From contig JBFLWM010000021.1 in NCBI GenBank assembly GCA_040755915.1, positions 1 through 64,000 on the forward strand: a stretch of DNA of 64,000 nucleotides. Direction: 5' to 3'. The notes under the pieces are model-generated. The model made no database searches, had not been told where the DNA came from, and worked only from the letters and a program-made list of their open reading frames with translations. The translations under genes and the position numbers were made by a program. This DNA is from Sulfurivermis sp040755915. Lineage in GTDB: Bacteria > Pseudomonadota > Gammaproteobacteria > Thiohalomonadales > Thiohalomonadaceae. Below are positions 8,484-16,299 of this stretch, piece after piece; within the stretch, counting starts at the first letter, position 1; every line of letters starts with the position of its first letter.

Positions 8484-8544
8484 AGGGTGTGCATCGCGCA
8501 CCAATCCTGTTTCGATTATTGCATCGGTGCGCATTGCGCACCCT
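8484..8544. repeat. imperfect inverted repeat, family B
   Basis: The left arm AGGGTGTGCATCGCGCACC (8484-8502) and the right arm GGTGCGCATTGCGCACCCT (8526-8544) are near-perfect inverse copies around a 23-base loop. They fill the gap between nusB and thiL. Sequences of the type GGTGCGCA-TGCGCACC recur as dispersed extragenic palindromes in many gammaproteobacteria; that statement is general knowledge, and I see one copy here. Confidence 0.8.
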
Positions 8545-8560
8545 GCCTGCGGACTTTCCC

Positions 8561-9532
8561 ATGAGCCTGTCCGAGTTCAATCTCATCGAACGTTATTTCA
8601 CTGCACGCGGCGTGCGGCGCGATGATGTTGTCCTCGGGGTGGGCGATGATTGCGCCCTGCTGCGCGTACCGTCCGGCATGGAGCTGGCCGTATCCATCGA
8701 TGCACTGGTGGAAGGGCGCCACTATCCGCTCGGCACCGAGCCGGCGGCGGTGGGACACAAGGCGCTGGCCGTGGGGCTGAGTGATCTCGCCGCCATGGGC
8801 GCCGAGCCGGCCTGGGCCACGCTCGCGCTCAGTTTGCCCGAGGCCGACGAGTCGTGGCTGGAGGGGTTTGCCGAGGGCCTGTTTGTCCTTGCCCGGCGTT
8901 TCCATGTGCAATTGGTCGGTGGCGATACCGTGCGCGGACCGCGCGTGATTTCCCTGCAGTTGCACGGTTTCGTTCCCCAGGGGCAGGCCCTGCGTCGCGA
9001 CGGCGCCAAGGCTGGCGATCTCATTTATGTCACCGGCACGCCGGGTGATGCCGGACTCGGGCTTGAACTCGCCTTGGGGCAACGCAGTACTGCTGCGGCA
9101 CATGCCGACTATTTGCGTGCGCGGCTGGACCGTCCCGAGCCGCGTGTCGCCGCCGGCCTGCAGCTGCGCGAGATCGCCAGTGCCGCCATCGACATTTCCG
9201 ACGGCCTGGTCGCCGATCTCGGCCATATTCTTGAACGCAGCGGTGTGGGAGCAAGGCTGGAACTGGCGCAGTTGCCTTGCTCGCCGGCGATGCAGCATGT
9301 ACTGCCGGAGGCCGCGGAACGCTGGCGTTATGCGCTCGCGTCCGGCGACGACTACGAGCTGTGTTTTACCGTGCCGCCGGCACGGCGTGATGCAGCGGAG
9401 CAGGTGTGCGCCACACTGGACTGCAGCTGTCATTGTATCGGCCGCATTGAAGCGCAAGCGGGTCTGCGTTTGGTGCAGGCCGACGGTACGTTGCTGCAAG
9501 GTTTGCCCCACGGTTTCGATCACTTCGGCTGA
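8561..9532 (+). CDS. thiL: thiamine-monophosphate kinase
   Basis: ThiL phosphorylates thiamine monophosphate to the coenzyme thiamine pyrophosphate. The protein is 323 residues. The N-terminal GVGDDCALL, the central VGGDTVRGP and the DISDGLVADLG motif are the ATP/magnesium sites of the AIR-synthase/ThiL superfamily. An in-frame upstream start exists, but it would lie inside the inverted repeat; the ATG at 8561 gives the family's normal N-terminus (MSLSEFNLIERYF). There is no TPP riboswitch in the short gap. pgpA follows after 4 bases. Confidence 0.95.
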   Translation: MSLSEFNLIERYFTARGVRRDDVVLGVGDDCALLRVPSGMELAVSIDALVEGRHYPLGTEPAAVGHKALAVGLSDLAAMGAEPAWATLALSLPEADESWLEGFAEGLFVLARRFHVQLVGGDTVRGPRVISLQLHGFVPQGQALRRDGAKAGDLIYVTGTPGDAGLGLELALGQRSTAAAHADYLRARLDRPEPRVAAGLQLREIASAAIDISDGLVADLGHILERSGVGARLELAQLPCSPAMQHVLPEAAERWRYALASGDDYELCFTVPPARRDAAEQVCATLDCSCHCIGRIEAQAGLRLVQADGTLLQGLPHGFDHFG

Positions 9533-9536
9533 TACC

Positions 9537-10013
9537 ATGCGTCCCTCTGTTCAGATGCTGCGCAATCCCGCCCATCTGCTGTCCTTCGGTTTCGGCAGTG
9601 GCCTGGCACCCAAGGCACCGGGTACCTTCGGCACCCTGGTCGCGGTACCGCTCTATTGGTTGCTCAGTGACCTTGGCCTGGCGCCGTATCTCGCGCTGGT
9701 CATGGCAGCGGCGATGCTTGGCGTGTGGCTGTGTGATTACACGGCGGAGGCTCTCGGCGAACATGACCATCCGGCCATTGTCTGGGACGAGGTGGTGGGT
9801 TATTTCATCACCATGACCGCCGCGCCCATCGGCTGGCACTGGCTGCTGCTGGGTTTTGTGCTGTTCCGTCTGTTCGATATCCTCAAGCCCTGGCCGATCC
9901 GCTGGGCCGATCGGCATGTGCACGGCGGGCTCGGCATCATGCTGGACGATGTCCTCGCCGGTATGATGGCCTGGCTGGTGCTGCAGGGTGTGGCGCTGTT
10001 TGTGATTTCCTAG
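9537..10013 (+). CDS. pgpA: phosphatidylglycerophosphatase A
   Basis: PgpA dephosphorylates phosphatidylglycerophosphate in the inner membrane during phosphatidylglycerol synthesis. The 158-residue protein begins with the family signature GSGLAPKAPGTFGTL, has the WDEVVGYFITM motif near residue 82, and contains three or four hydrophobic segments. The start at 9537 lies 4 bases after the thiL stop. thiL-pgpA is a standard pair. Confidence 0.95.
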   Translation: MRPSVQMLRNPAHLLSFGFGSGLAPKAPGTFGTLVAVPLYWLLSDLGLAPYLALVMAAAMLGVWLCDYTAEALGEHDHPAIVWDEVVGYFITMTAAPIGWHWLLLGFVLFRLFDILKPWPIRWADRHVHGGLGIMLDDVLAGMMAWLVLQGVALFVIS

Positions 10014-10064
10014 GAGGGGCATGCTTCGCTTTGCCCGTCCTATCGGTTCGTCGCGGGAGGTGGC

Positions 10065-10700
10065 ATGAGATATCTGTTGCTGCTGCTATTGTGGCTGTCG
10101 TTGCCCGTATTTGCGGTACAGCGCGTATCAGTGGTGGGTTTGTTCAGCGGCCGCGCCGTGCTGGAGATCGACGGTGCCCAGCGCATGCTGAGGGTCGGCG
10201 AGCGCAGCCCCGAGGGAGTGCGGCTGCTGGCGGCAGACAGCGAGAGCGCGCTGCTGGAGATTGACGGCAAGGAGCAGCGCATGGCACTGGGCAGCCAGAT
10301 CAGCGGTAGCTATCAGGCGCCGCAACGTGCCGAGGTGCATGTCTGGCCCGACACGCGCGGCATGTACCGCATGCCGGGCAGCATCAATGGGCAGACGGTG
10401 GATTTTCTGGTGGATACCGGCGCCACCCACATTGCGATGAATGCATCGCAGGCACGTCGCCTGGGTATCGATTATCGGGTACGCGGCGAACGCGGCATGG
10501 CCAGCACCGCCTCCGATGTCGTGCCGGTGTTTCGCGTGACGCTCGATCGGGTGCAGTTCGGTGATATTGCCTTGCGGCAGGTGAGTGCCGTGGTATTCGA
10601 GGGTGAACAGCCGGCTGAGGTCCTGCTGGGCCAGTCTTTTCTCAACCGTCTGGAGATGCGGCGCGAGAATGAGGCGATGGTGCTGAAGGAAAAATATTGA
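10065..10700 (+). CDS. exported retropepsin-like aspartic protease (clan AA)
   Basis: The 211-residue protein has a signal peptide (MRYLLLLLLWLSLPVFA) and a single aspartic-protease half-domain with the active-site motif VDFLVDTGATHIAMN near residues 113-127. One-motif proteins of this kind work as dimers, like retroviral proteases. The C-terminal LLGQSFLNRLEMRRE matches the bacterial TIGR02281-type family as I know it. The N-terminal ~95 residues form a separate domain of unknown role. A GGGAGG ribosome site supports the start. Substrate and biological role are not evident. Confidence 0.85.
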   Translation: MRYLLLLLLWLSLPVFAVQRVSVVGLFSGRAVLEIDGAQRMLRVGERSPEGVRLLAADSESALLEIDGKEQRMALGSQISGSYQAPQRAEVHVWPDTRGMYRMPGSINGQTVDFLVDTGATHIAMNASQARRLGIDYRVRGERGMASTASDVVPVFRVTLDRVQFGDIALRQVSAVVFEGEQPAEVLLGQSFLNRLEMRRENEAMVLKEKY

Positions 10701-10701
10701 T

Positions 10702-10767
10702 GCAGAAGCGGACCGTGTCCGCGATGGATGCTCCATAGGCCCCATCGCGAATACGATTCGCTCCTAC
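10702..10767. repeat. imperfect inverted repeat, family A copy 2
   Basis: The left arm at 10702-10727 and the right arm at 10742-10767 match at 20 of 26 positions in inverse orientation; all six differences are transitions. It lies between the converging protease and folE2 genes, and its right arm overlaps the folE2 stop codon. It could fold on either transcript and may act as a bidirectional terminator or mRNA-stabilising hairpin. The same core is seen at 7457-7524. Confidence 0.75.
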
Positions 10768-11561
10768 CGGGTCTTGTCCTTCTCGATCAGCGCGTAGGCC
10801 GAGTGGTTGTGGATGGACTCGAAATTCTCCGACTCCACCACATAGGCCTCGATGCGCTCGTCGCGGTTCAGCTGCACGGCCACGTCACGCACCATGTCTT
10901 CCACGAACTTGGGATTGTCGTAGGCGCGTTCGGTGACGAATTTTTCGTCCGGGCGCTTGAGCAGGCCATACAGTTCGCAGGAGGCCTGTTTTTCCACCAG
11001 GTCGATGAGGTCTTCGATCCACATGAAGCCGCGCAGGCGGGCTGCCACGGTGACGTGGGAGCGCTGGTTGTGGGCACCGCGTTCGGAAATCTTCTTGGAG
11101 CAGGGGCACAGGCTGGTCACCGGCACCACCACCTTCAGGGTCAACACCGGCTCGCCGTTGCTGATCTCGCCGATGAAGGTGACATCGTAGTCCATCAGGC
11201 TCTGCACGCCGGAGACCGGGGCGGACTTGTTGACGAAGTAGGGAAAGGACATTTCCACGTGGCCGGCCTCGGCCTCGAGGATCACCACCATCTCCTTCAG
11301 CATGTCCTTGAAGGTCTTCACCGAGATCTCGCGCTCGTGGCGGTTGAGGATCTCGACGAAGCGCGACATGTGCGTACCCTTGAAGTTGTGCGGCAGGTTC
11401 ACGTACATGTTGAAGTTGGCGACGGTGTGCTGATCGTTGCCGCTACGGTCCTGGATCCGCACCGGGTGACGGATGTCCTTGATGCCGACCTTGTTGATGG
11501 GGATACGGCGCGTATCCTCGCTGCTCTGGACGTCGGCGATGGTCTCGCAGGCATGGGTCAT
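10764..11561 (-). CDS. folE2: GTP cyclohydrolase FolE2 (type IB)
   Basis: FolE2 makes dihydroneopterin triphosphate from GTP, feeding folate synthesis and, through QueD, queuosine synthesis. It is the metal-flexible alternative to zinc-dependent FolE. The 265-residue protein has the family motif VTSLCPCSKKIS with the metal-binding cysteine, then HNQRSHVTV and the C-terminal IHNHSAYA. The start at 11561 is 2 bases beyond the queD stop, with AGAGGAAA at the end of queD as ribosome site; queD and folE2 are thus co-transcribed and probably translationally coupled. Confidence 0.95.
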   Translation of the reverse strand: MTHACETIADVQSSEDTRRIPINKVGIKDIRHPVRIQDRSGNDQHTVANFNMYVNLPHNFKGTHMSRFVEILNRHEREISVKTFKDMLKEMVVILEAEAGHVEMSFPYFVNKSAPVSGVQSLMDYDVTFIGEISNGEPVLTLKVVVPVTSLCPCSKKISERGAHNQRSHVTVAARLRGFMWIEDLIDLVEKQASCELYGLLKRPDEKFVTERAYDNPKFVEDMVRDVAVQLNRDERIEAYVVESENFESIHNHSAYALIEKDKTR

Positions 11562-11563
11562 GC

Positions 11564-11938
11564 TCAGGTTTCCTCTGTGTAGCGGACACAGGCGCGTTCG
11601 GTTTCCCACAGGGTAACGGCGTGAACCTTGGCGCGGGTGTCGTTGAGCTCTTCGGTCAGGCGGCGGAAGAAATGCGCGGCGATGTTTTCCGCCGTCGGAT
11701 TGAGGCGGTCGAAGGGCGGGATTTCATTCAGGTAACGATGGTCCAGCTCGTCGCCCACCTTGCGGGCGGCCTGACGGATCGTCTTGAAATCCAGCACCAT
11801 GCCGAGCTCATCCAGGGCGTTGGCCTGCACTTCCACTTCCACCTTCCAGTTATGACCATGCAGCCGGCGGCAGTCCCCGGGGTAATCCCGCAGGGAATGG
11901 GCGGAGGCAAAGTCGGTGACGACCTTGAGGATATACAT
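11564..11938 (-). CDS. queD: 6-carboxy-5,6,7,8-tetrahydropterin synthase
   Basis: QueD converts dihydroneopterin triphosphate to 6-carboxytetrahydropterin, the first committed step to queuosine and other 7-deazaguanines. The 124-residue protein has the diagnostic C-x3-HGH motif (CRRLHGHNWKVEV, zinc and catalytic cysteine), an upstream zinc histidine in SAHSLRDYPGDC, and the later LDHRYLNE and ENIAAHFF segments. It is immediately upstream of folE2, which supplies its substrate. The start context is weak, but the N-terminus MYILKVVTDFASAH fits the family. Confidence 0.93.
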   Translation of the reverse strand: MYILKVVTDFASAHSLRDYPGDCRRLHGHNWKVEVEVQANALDELGMVLDFKTIRQAARKVGDELDHRYLNEIPPFDRLNPTAENIAAHFFRRLTEELNDTRAKVHAVTLWETERACVRYTEET

Positions 11939-11964
11939 GGTCTTTCTAATAGTTGAGTGATTCG

Positions 11965-13866
11965 CTAAGAATTTACATCAGCGGCGGGGGGGATGGCAAG
12001 CGTTCCCGACAGGCGCGTCTGAATGGCCCGCAGTATACCATCGGCATCCAGCCCGCAGTCCGCCAGCAGTTCCTCACGGCTGGCCTGTTCCAGGAAGCGA
12101 TCGGGCAGGCCCAGATTCATCACTTCCACCTGGATGCCGTGCGCGGTCAGGCACTCGTTCACCGCACTGCCGGCGCCGCCCAGCACGGCATTGTCCTCCA
12201 CCGTGACCAGCAGCCTGTGCCGCCCGGCCAGCTCGATTACCAGTTCGGCGTCCAGCGGCCTGATGAAACGCATGTTGGCCACGGTGGCGTCCAGTTGCTC
12301 GGCGGCGGCCAGGGCCGCCCCCAGCGGGGCGCCGAAGGCGAGGATTGCGACCTCCCGGCCCTGGCGGCGCAGCTCGCCCTTGCCGATGGGCAGGGTGGGC
12401 AGCGCCGGGTCGATGGCCAGGCCGAGACCGCCGCCGCGCGGGTAGCGCACGGCCGCCGGGCCGTTGTGGCGGAAGCCGGTGCTGAGCATCTGGCGACATT
12501 CATTTTCGTCGCCCGGCGCCATCACGACCATGTTGGGGATGCAGCGCAGGAAGCTGAGATCGAAGCTTCCGGCATGGGTGGCGCCGTCGGGACCGACCAG
12601 GCCGCCGCGGTCGATGGCGAACAGCACCGGCAGGTTCTGCAGGGCGACGTCGTGGATGAGCTGGTCGTAGGCGCGCTGCAGAAAGGTGGAGTAAATGGCT
12701 ACTACCGGCTTGAGGCCTTCGCAGGCGAGGCCGGCGGCCAGGGTGACGGCGTGCTGCTCGGCGATGCCGACATCGAAGTAGCGGTCCGGGAACTGCTGCG
12801 AGAACTCCACCATGCCGGAGCCTTCGCGCATCGCCGGGGTGATGCCGATGAGGCGCTCGTCATGGCCGGCCATGTCGCACAGCCACTGGCCGAACACCTC
12901 GGTATAGGTCGGGGTGGCGCGTTTGGCCGTGCGCATCGTGCCGGTGGCGGGGTCGAAGGCGGTGACGCCGTGGTAGGCGCAGGGGTTCTCTTCCGCCGGA
13001 GTGAAACCCTTCCCCTTGCGGGTGACGATGTGCAGGAACTGCGGGCCGGACAGGGCGCGCAGGTTCTTCAGGGCCTTGATCAGCTGCTCGATGTCGTGGC
13101 CGTCGATGGGGCCGGCATAGTTGAAGCCCAGTTCCTCGAACAGGGTGCCGGGGACCACCATGCCCTTGGCGTGCTCCTCCATGCGCCGGGCCAGTTCCCA
13201 CACCGGCGAGGGCATGGTCTTGAGCACCTTCTTGGAGCCCTCGCGCATGGTGGAGTAGAGCTTGCCGGAGAGGATGCGGCCGAGGTAGTTGGACAGCCCG
13301 CCGACATTGGGCGAGATGGACATGTCGTTGTCGTTGAGCACCACCAGCAGGTCGGCGTCCAGGTCGCCGGCATGGTTCAGCGCCTCGAAGGCCATGCCGG
13401 CGGTCATGGCGCCGTCACCGATGACGGCCACCACCTTGCGGTTGGCCGCCTCGCGCCGGGCGGCCAGGGCCATGCCGAGGGCGGCACTGATGGATGTGCT
13501 GGAATGGCCGACGCCGAAGGTGTCGTAGGGGCTCTCCTCACGGCGCGGGAAGCCGGACAGACCGTGCTTCTGGCGCAGGGTGTGGAAACGCTGGCGGCGG
13601 CCGGTGAGCAGCTTGTGCGGATAGCTCTGGTGGCCCACGTCCCATACCAGGCGGTCGTTGGGGGTGTCGTAGACGTAGTGCAGGGCGATGGTCAGCTCCA
13701 CCGTGCCGAGTCCGGCGGACAGATGGCCGCCGGTGTGGCTGACCGAGCGGATCATGTAGTCACGCAACTCGTCCGCCAGCTGCTTCAGCTGGGGCACGTC
13801 GAGCTGGCGGAGTTGTTCCGGCGTGTCGACCTGTTCTAGCAGCGGGTAGGCGCGCGAGCTGGGCAT
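11965..13866 (-). CDS. dxs: 1-deoxy-D-xylulose-5-phosphate synthase
   Basis: Dxs condenses pyruvate and glyceraldehyde-3-phosphate to start the MEP isoprenoid pathway. The 633-residue protein is full length. It has the thiamine-diphosphate motif GDGAMTAGMAFEALNHAG followed by NDNDMSISPNVGG, the HTGGHLSAGLG active-site histidine near residue 46, and the transketolase-type central domain (GIAEQHAVTLAAGLA). It is the last gene of a dxs-ispA-xseB cluster read on the minus strand, a layout conserved across gammaproteobacteria (here read as xseB, ispA, dxs). Confidence 0.97.
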   Translation of the reverse strand: MPSSRAYPLLEQVDTPEQLRQLDVPQLKQLADELRDYMIRSVSHTGGHLSAGLGTVELTIALHYVYDTPNDRLVWDVGHQSYPHKLLTGRRQRFHTLRQKHGLSGFPRREESPYDTFGVGHSSTSISAALGMALAARREAANRKVVAVIGDGAMTAGMAFEALNHAGDLDADLLVVLNDNDMSISPNVGGLSNYLGRILSGKLYSTMREGSKKVLKTMPSPVWELARRMEEHAKGMVVPGTLFEELGFNYAGPIDGHDIEQLIKALKNLRALSGPQFLHIVTRKGKGFTPAEENPCAYHGVTAFDPATGTMRTAKRATPTYTEVFGQWLCDMAGHDERLIGITPAMREGSGMVEFSQQFPDRYFDVGIAEQHAVTLAAGLACEGLKPVVAIYSTFLQRAYDQLIHDVALQNLPVLFAIDRGGLVGPDGATHAGSFDLSFLRCIPNMVVMAPGDENECRQMLSTGFRHNGPAAVRYPRGGGLGLAIDPALPTLPIGKGELRRQGREVAILAFGAPLGAALAAAEQLDATVANMRFIRPLDAELVIELAGRHRLLVTVEDNAVLGGAGSAVNECLTAHGIQVEVMNLGLPDRFLEQASREELLADCGLDADGILRAIQTRLSGTLAIPPAADVNS

Positions 13867-13921
13867 TACGATCCTGGGACGGCGGGAAAGCCGCTAATGA
13901 TGGAACGCCGGGCGCCGCGGG

Positions 13922-14812
13922 TCAACTGACACGTTCGACGATGAAGTCGGCGAGGGCCCCCAGCGGGGCGGCGGCCTCGCCCAGCGGGGTGAGGGCGGTG
14001 CGGGCGGCGGCGTGTACCTCACGCGCCTTGGCCTTGGCGCCGTCGAGGCCGAGCAGGGCGACGTAGGTGCTCTTGGCTAGGGCCTGATCGGCGCCCTGGC
14101 GCTTGCCGAGCTGTTCGGTACTGCTTTCCACGTCGAGGATGTCGTCGCGAATCTGGAAGGCGAGGCCGATGGCGGCGGCATAGTCGTCGAGGGCCTGGAA
14201 CAGCGCCGGGGCGAGGCCGGGCCGGCCCAGGGCGCCGAGGCGTACCGCGGCGCGGATCAGGGCGCCGGTCTTCAGGCTGTGCATCTGCTGCAGTTCGGGC
14301 AGCGACAGGCCCTTGCCGGTGGCGGCCATGTCGATGGCCTGGCCGCCGGCCATGCCCCGCGAGCCGGAGGCGACGGCCAGTTCGCGCACCATGGCGAGGC
14401 GCTGGGCGGGAGCGGCGGTCATGGCGGGGTCTTCCGCCAGTACCTGGAAGGCCAGGGTCTGCAGGGCGTCGCCGGCGAGGATGGCGCTGGCCTCGTCGAA
14501 GGCCTTGTGGCAGGTGGGCTTGCCGCGGCGCAGGTCGTCATCGTCCATGGCCGGCAGGTCGTCGTGCACCAGGGAATAGGCATGGATCAGCTCCACCGCA
14601 CAGGCCGGGCCGTCCAGCTGCTCCAGCGGGACGCCGAGCACCTCGCCGGTGGTGTAGACCAGCACCGGGCGCACGCGCTTGCCGCCATCCAGCGCGGCAT
14701 AGCGCATGGCGGCGTGCAGGCGGGCGGGGAGTTCGTCAGCGGGCGGCAGGCGCTGTTGCAGCGCGGCCTCGGCGCGGGCGGCGTGGGCCCGCAGCAATTG
14801 TTGCAGATCCAT
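13922..14812 (-). CDS. ispA: (2E,6E)-farnesyl diphosphate synthase
   Basis: IspA builds farnesyl diphosphate, the precursor of quinone side chains and undecaprenyl carriers. The 296-residue protein has both aspartate-rich motifs: the first in HDDLPAMDDDDLRRGKPTCH (near residue 90) and the second in QIRDDILDVE (near residue 222). GGKRVRPVLVY is the isopentenyl-diphosphate site. It follows xseB after 6 bases and precedes dxs by 55 bases. Confidence 0.96.
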   Translation of the reverse strand: MDLQQLLRAHAARAEAALQQRLPPADELPARLHAAMRYAALDGGKRVRPVLVYTTGEVLGVPLEQLDGPACAVELIHAYSLVHDDLPAMDDDDLRRGKPTCHKAFDEASAILAGDALQTLAFQVLAEDPAMTAAPAQRLAMVRELAVASGSRGMAGGQAIDMAATGKGLSLPELQQMHSLKTGALIRAAVRLGALGRPGLAPALFQALDDYAAAIGLAFQIRDDILDVESSTEQLGKRQGADQALAKSTYVALLGLDGAKAKAREVHAAARTALTPLGEAAAPLGALADFIVERVS

Positions 14813-14818
14813 CGGGGC

Positions 14819-15067
14819 TTACTCGTCCCCCTCGAAGGGCTCCAGTTCCTCTTTGCCGCTCTGGCTGGTGAGGATCTGCACCTTCTGCTCCGCTTCCTTC
14901 AGCGCGCCCTGGCAGGCGCGGGTGAGCGCGATGCCGCGCTCGAAGTCCTTGAGTGACTGTTCCAGGGATAGCTCGCCTTGTTCCATGCGCTCGACCAGCT
15001 GCTCCAGCTCGGCCAGCGCCTGTTCGAAATCAAAGGTGTCGTTGCTGGATGTGCTCTTCTTGGCCAC
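14819..15067 (-). CDS. xseB: exodeoxyribonuclease VII small subunit
   Basis: XseB is the small subunit of exonuclease VII. The 82-residue protein has the family core FEQALAELEQLVERMEQGEL followed by LEQSLKDFERGIALTRACQ, and an acidic C-terminus. It uses a GTG start at 15067. It is first in the xseB-ispA-dxs cluster. The large subunit gene xseA is not in the window. Confidence 0.94.
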   Translation of the reverse strand: MAKKSTSSNDTFDFEQALAELEQLVERMEQGELSLEQSLKDFERGIALTRACQGALKEAEQKVQILTSQSGKEELEPFEGDE

Positions 15068-15147
15068 GTGCGGTACCCCGTTAATGGGTGGCTACGTTAA
15101 CCCAGGCAGGGAGAGGAAGCAAACCATCCGCCGACCGCACGGTGAAG

Positions 15148-15690
15148 TCACTGCAGCGTAGCGGCAACCTGCTGGGCATCGGTTGCCAGCGGATGCTGTG
15201 GATAGTCGCGGGCAAAGGCCTCCATCAGTGCCTTGCCCTGCGGCTTGTTGCCGCCGGCGGCGACGGCCAGGGCCTGGCCGAAGCGCGCGTTGGGCAGGAG
15301 ATCGCTGTCAGCATGGTTCTGCACGAAGGTGGCAAAGGCGGCCTCTGCTGCCTCCAGCTGGCCCTCTTCCAGCAGCCGCTGTGCGCTGGTGTAGTTCCGC
15401 ATTTCACGTTGCCGGGCAAGGTCTTCCGCCATATCTTCGCCAAGACCGGGCTCGCTGGAGGGACTGCGTCGTTCGCGGATCCCCAGGGCCATGAGCTGTG
15501 TCGGATCGCCGCTGCTGCGGTGCTGCTTCGGCAGCAGGGCGCTGAGATGGCGCAGGGCATCGAACAGCACGCCCTGGAAACGGGGTCCCGCTGATTTGGA
15601 TGGGCCGGCAACGGCGGGTTGCGGGGCTGTTTCAGCCAACACATCGCTGGCCAGCAGGGACAGCAGAACGATGACAGCCATGCGTTTCAT
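15148..15690 (-). CDS. small exported tetratricopeptide-like protein, paralogue of the next gene
   Basis: The 180-residue protein has a signal peptide (MKRMAVIVLLSLLASDVLA). Its middle and C-terminal parts closely match the gene at 15722-16273: both have FDALR-LSA-LPKQ near residues 40-55, LLEEG-L--AEAAF near residue 107, and SDLLPNARFGQALA, then KA-MEAF--DYPQHPLA-DAQ-VAA at the end. The C-terminal part looks like two TPR-type helix pairs similar to the YbgF/CpoB fold. Function is unknown. It is the last gene of the three-gene exported set headed by the 1,670-residue protein. Confidence 0.78.
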   Translation of the reverse strand: MKRMAVIVLLSLLASDVLAETAPQPAVAGPSKSAGPRFQGVLFDALRHLSALLPKQHRSSGDPTQLMALGIRERRSPSSEPGLGEDMAEDLARQREMRNYTSAQRLLEEGQLEAAEAAFATFVQNHADSDLLPNARFGQALAVAAGGNKPQGKALMEAFARDYPQHPLATDAQQVAATLQ

Positions 15691-15721
15691 GTGATGTCCG
15701 CCACCGATCGGCGCCGCATGA

Positions 15722-16273
15722 TCATTTCAGTTCGGCAGCCACCTTTTGTGCGTCGGCGGCGAGGGGATGCTGCGGGTAATCCTTGAGGAAAGCCTCCATC
15801 GCCGCCTTGCCTTTCTTGCCGTCACCCAGTGCGGCGAGGGCCAGGGCCTGGCCGAAGCGGGCATTGGGCAGCAGGTCGCTGTTGCCATGCGCCTGGATGA
15901 AGCTGCCGAAGGCGGCCTCGGCCTCCTTCAGCTTGCCCTCTTCGAGCAGCTGCTGTGCCGCACCGTAGCTCTGCACCTCGGCCTGAAAGGCGGGGTCTTC
16001 GCTGCGATCGTCTTTCCAGTAGGGGGAGATCAGGGTGGTGGTGGTTTCGGCGCCGCGGATGCCCATGGTGGCGCTCTGGCGCGGGTCGGCGCTGCGGCCG
16101 TTCTGCTTCGGCAGCATGGCGCTGAGATTGCGCAGGGCGTCGAACACCGCTCCCTTGAAGCGGCTTTCCGGCTGGGTCTTGGTGTCATTGCTGGCGGCGG
16201 GCTTGGCCGCAGTCTCGGCGCCGGCGGCGGTGGTCAGTGCCGACAGCAGGATGATGGCGATGATCTTTTTCAT
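15722..16273 (-). CDS. small exported tetratricopeptide-like protein, paralogue
   Basis: The 183-residue protein starts at the ATG at 16273, preceded by GAGG, and has a signal peptide ending in TTAAGAETA. A lysine/alanine-rich linker leads to the conserved FKGAVFDALRNLSAMLPKQ segment and then a C-terminal TPR-like region (QQLLEEGKLKEAEAAFGSF). It is a tandem duplicate of the gene at 15148-15690; the two differ mainly in the linker. It lies 26 bases after the stop of the 1,670-residue protein gene, so the three genes are probably one operon. No enzymatic motif is visible; a role as partner or adaptor of the large protein is an inference. Confidence 0.78.
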   Translation of the reverse strand: MKKIIAIILLSALTTAAGAETAAKPAASNDTKTQPESRFKGAVFDALRNLSAMLPKQNGRSADPRQSATMGIRGAETTTTLISPYWKDDRSEDPAFQAEVQSYGAAQQLLEEGKLKEAEAAFGSFIQAHGNSDLLPNARFGQALALAALGDGKKGKAAMEAFLKDYPQHPLAADAQKVAAELK

Positions 16274-16299
16274 GTCACGTCCTCGTCTGTACGTTGCTA

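Noticed and set aside
8474..8560. TPP riboswitch before thiL
   Set aside because: The gap holds only the inverted repeat and has no thi-box sequence (CTGAGA and partners).
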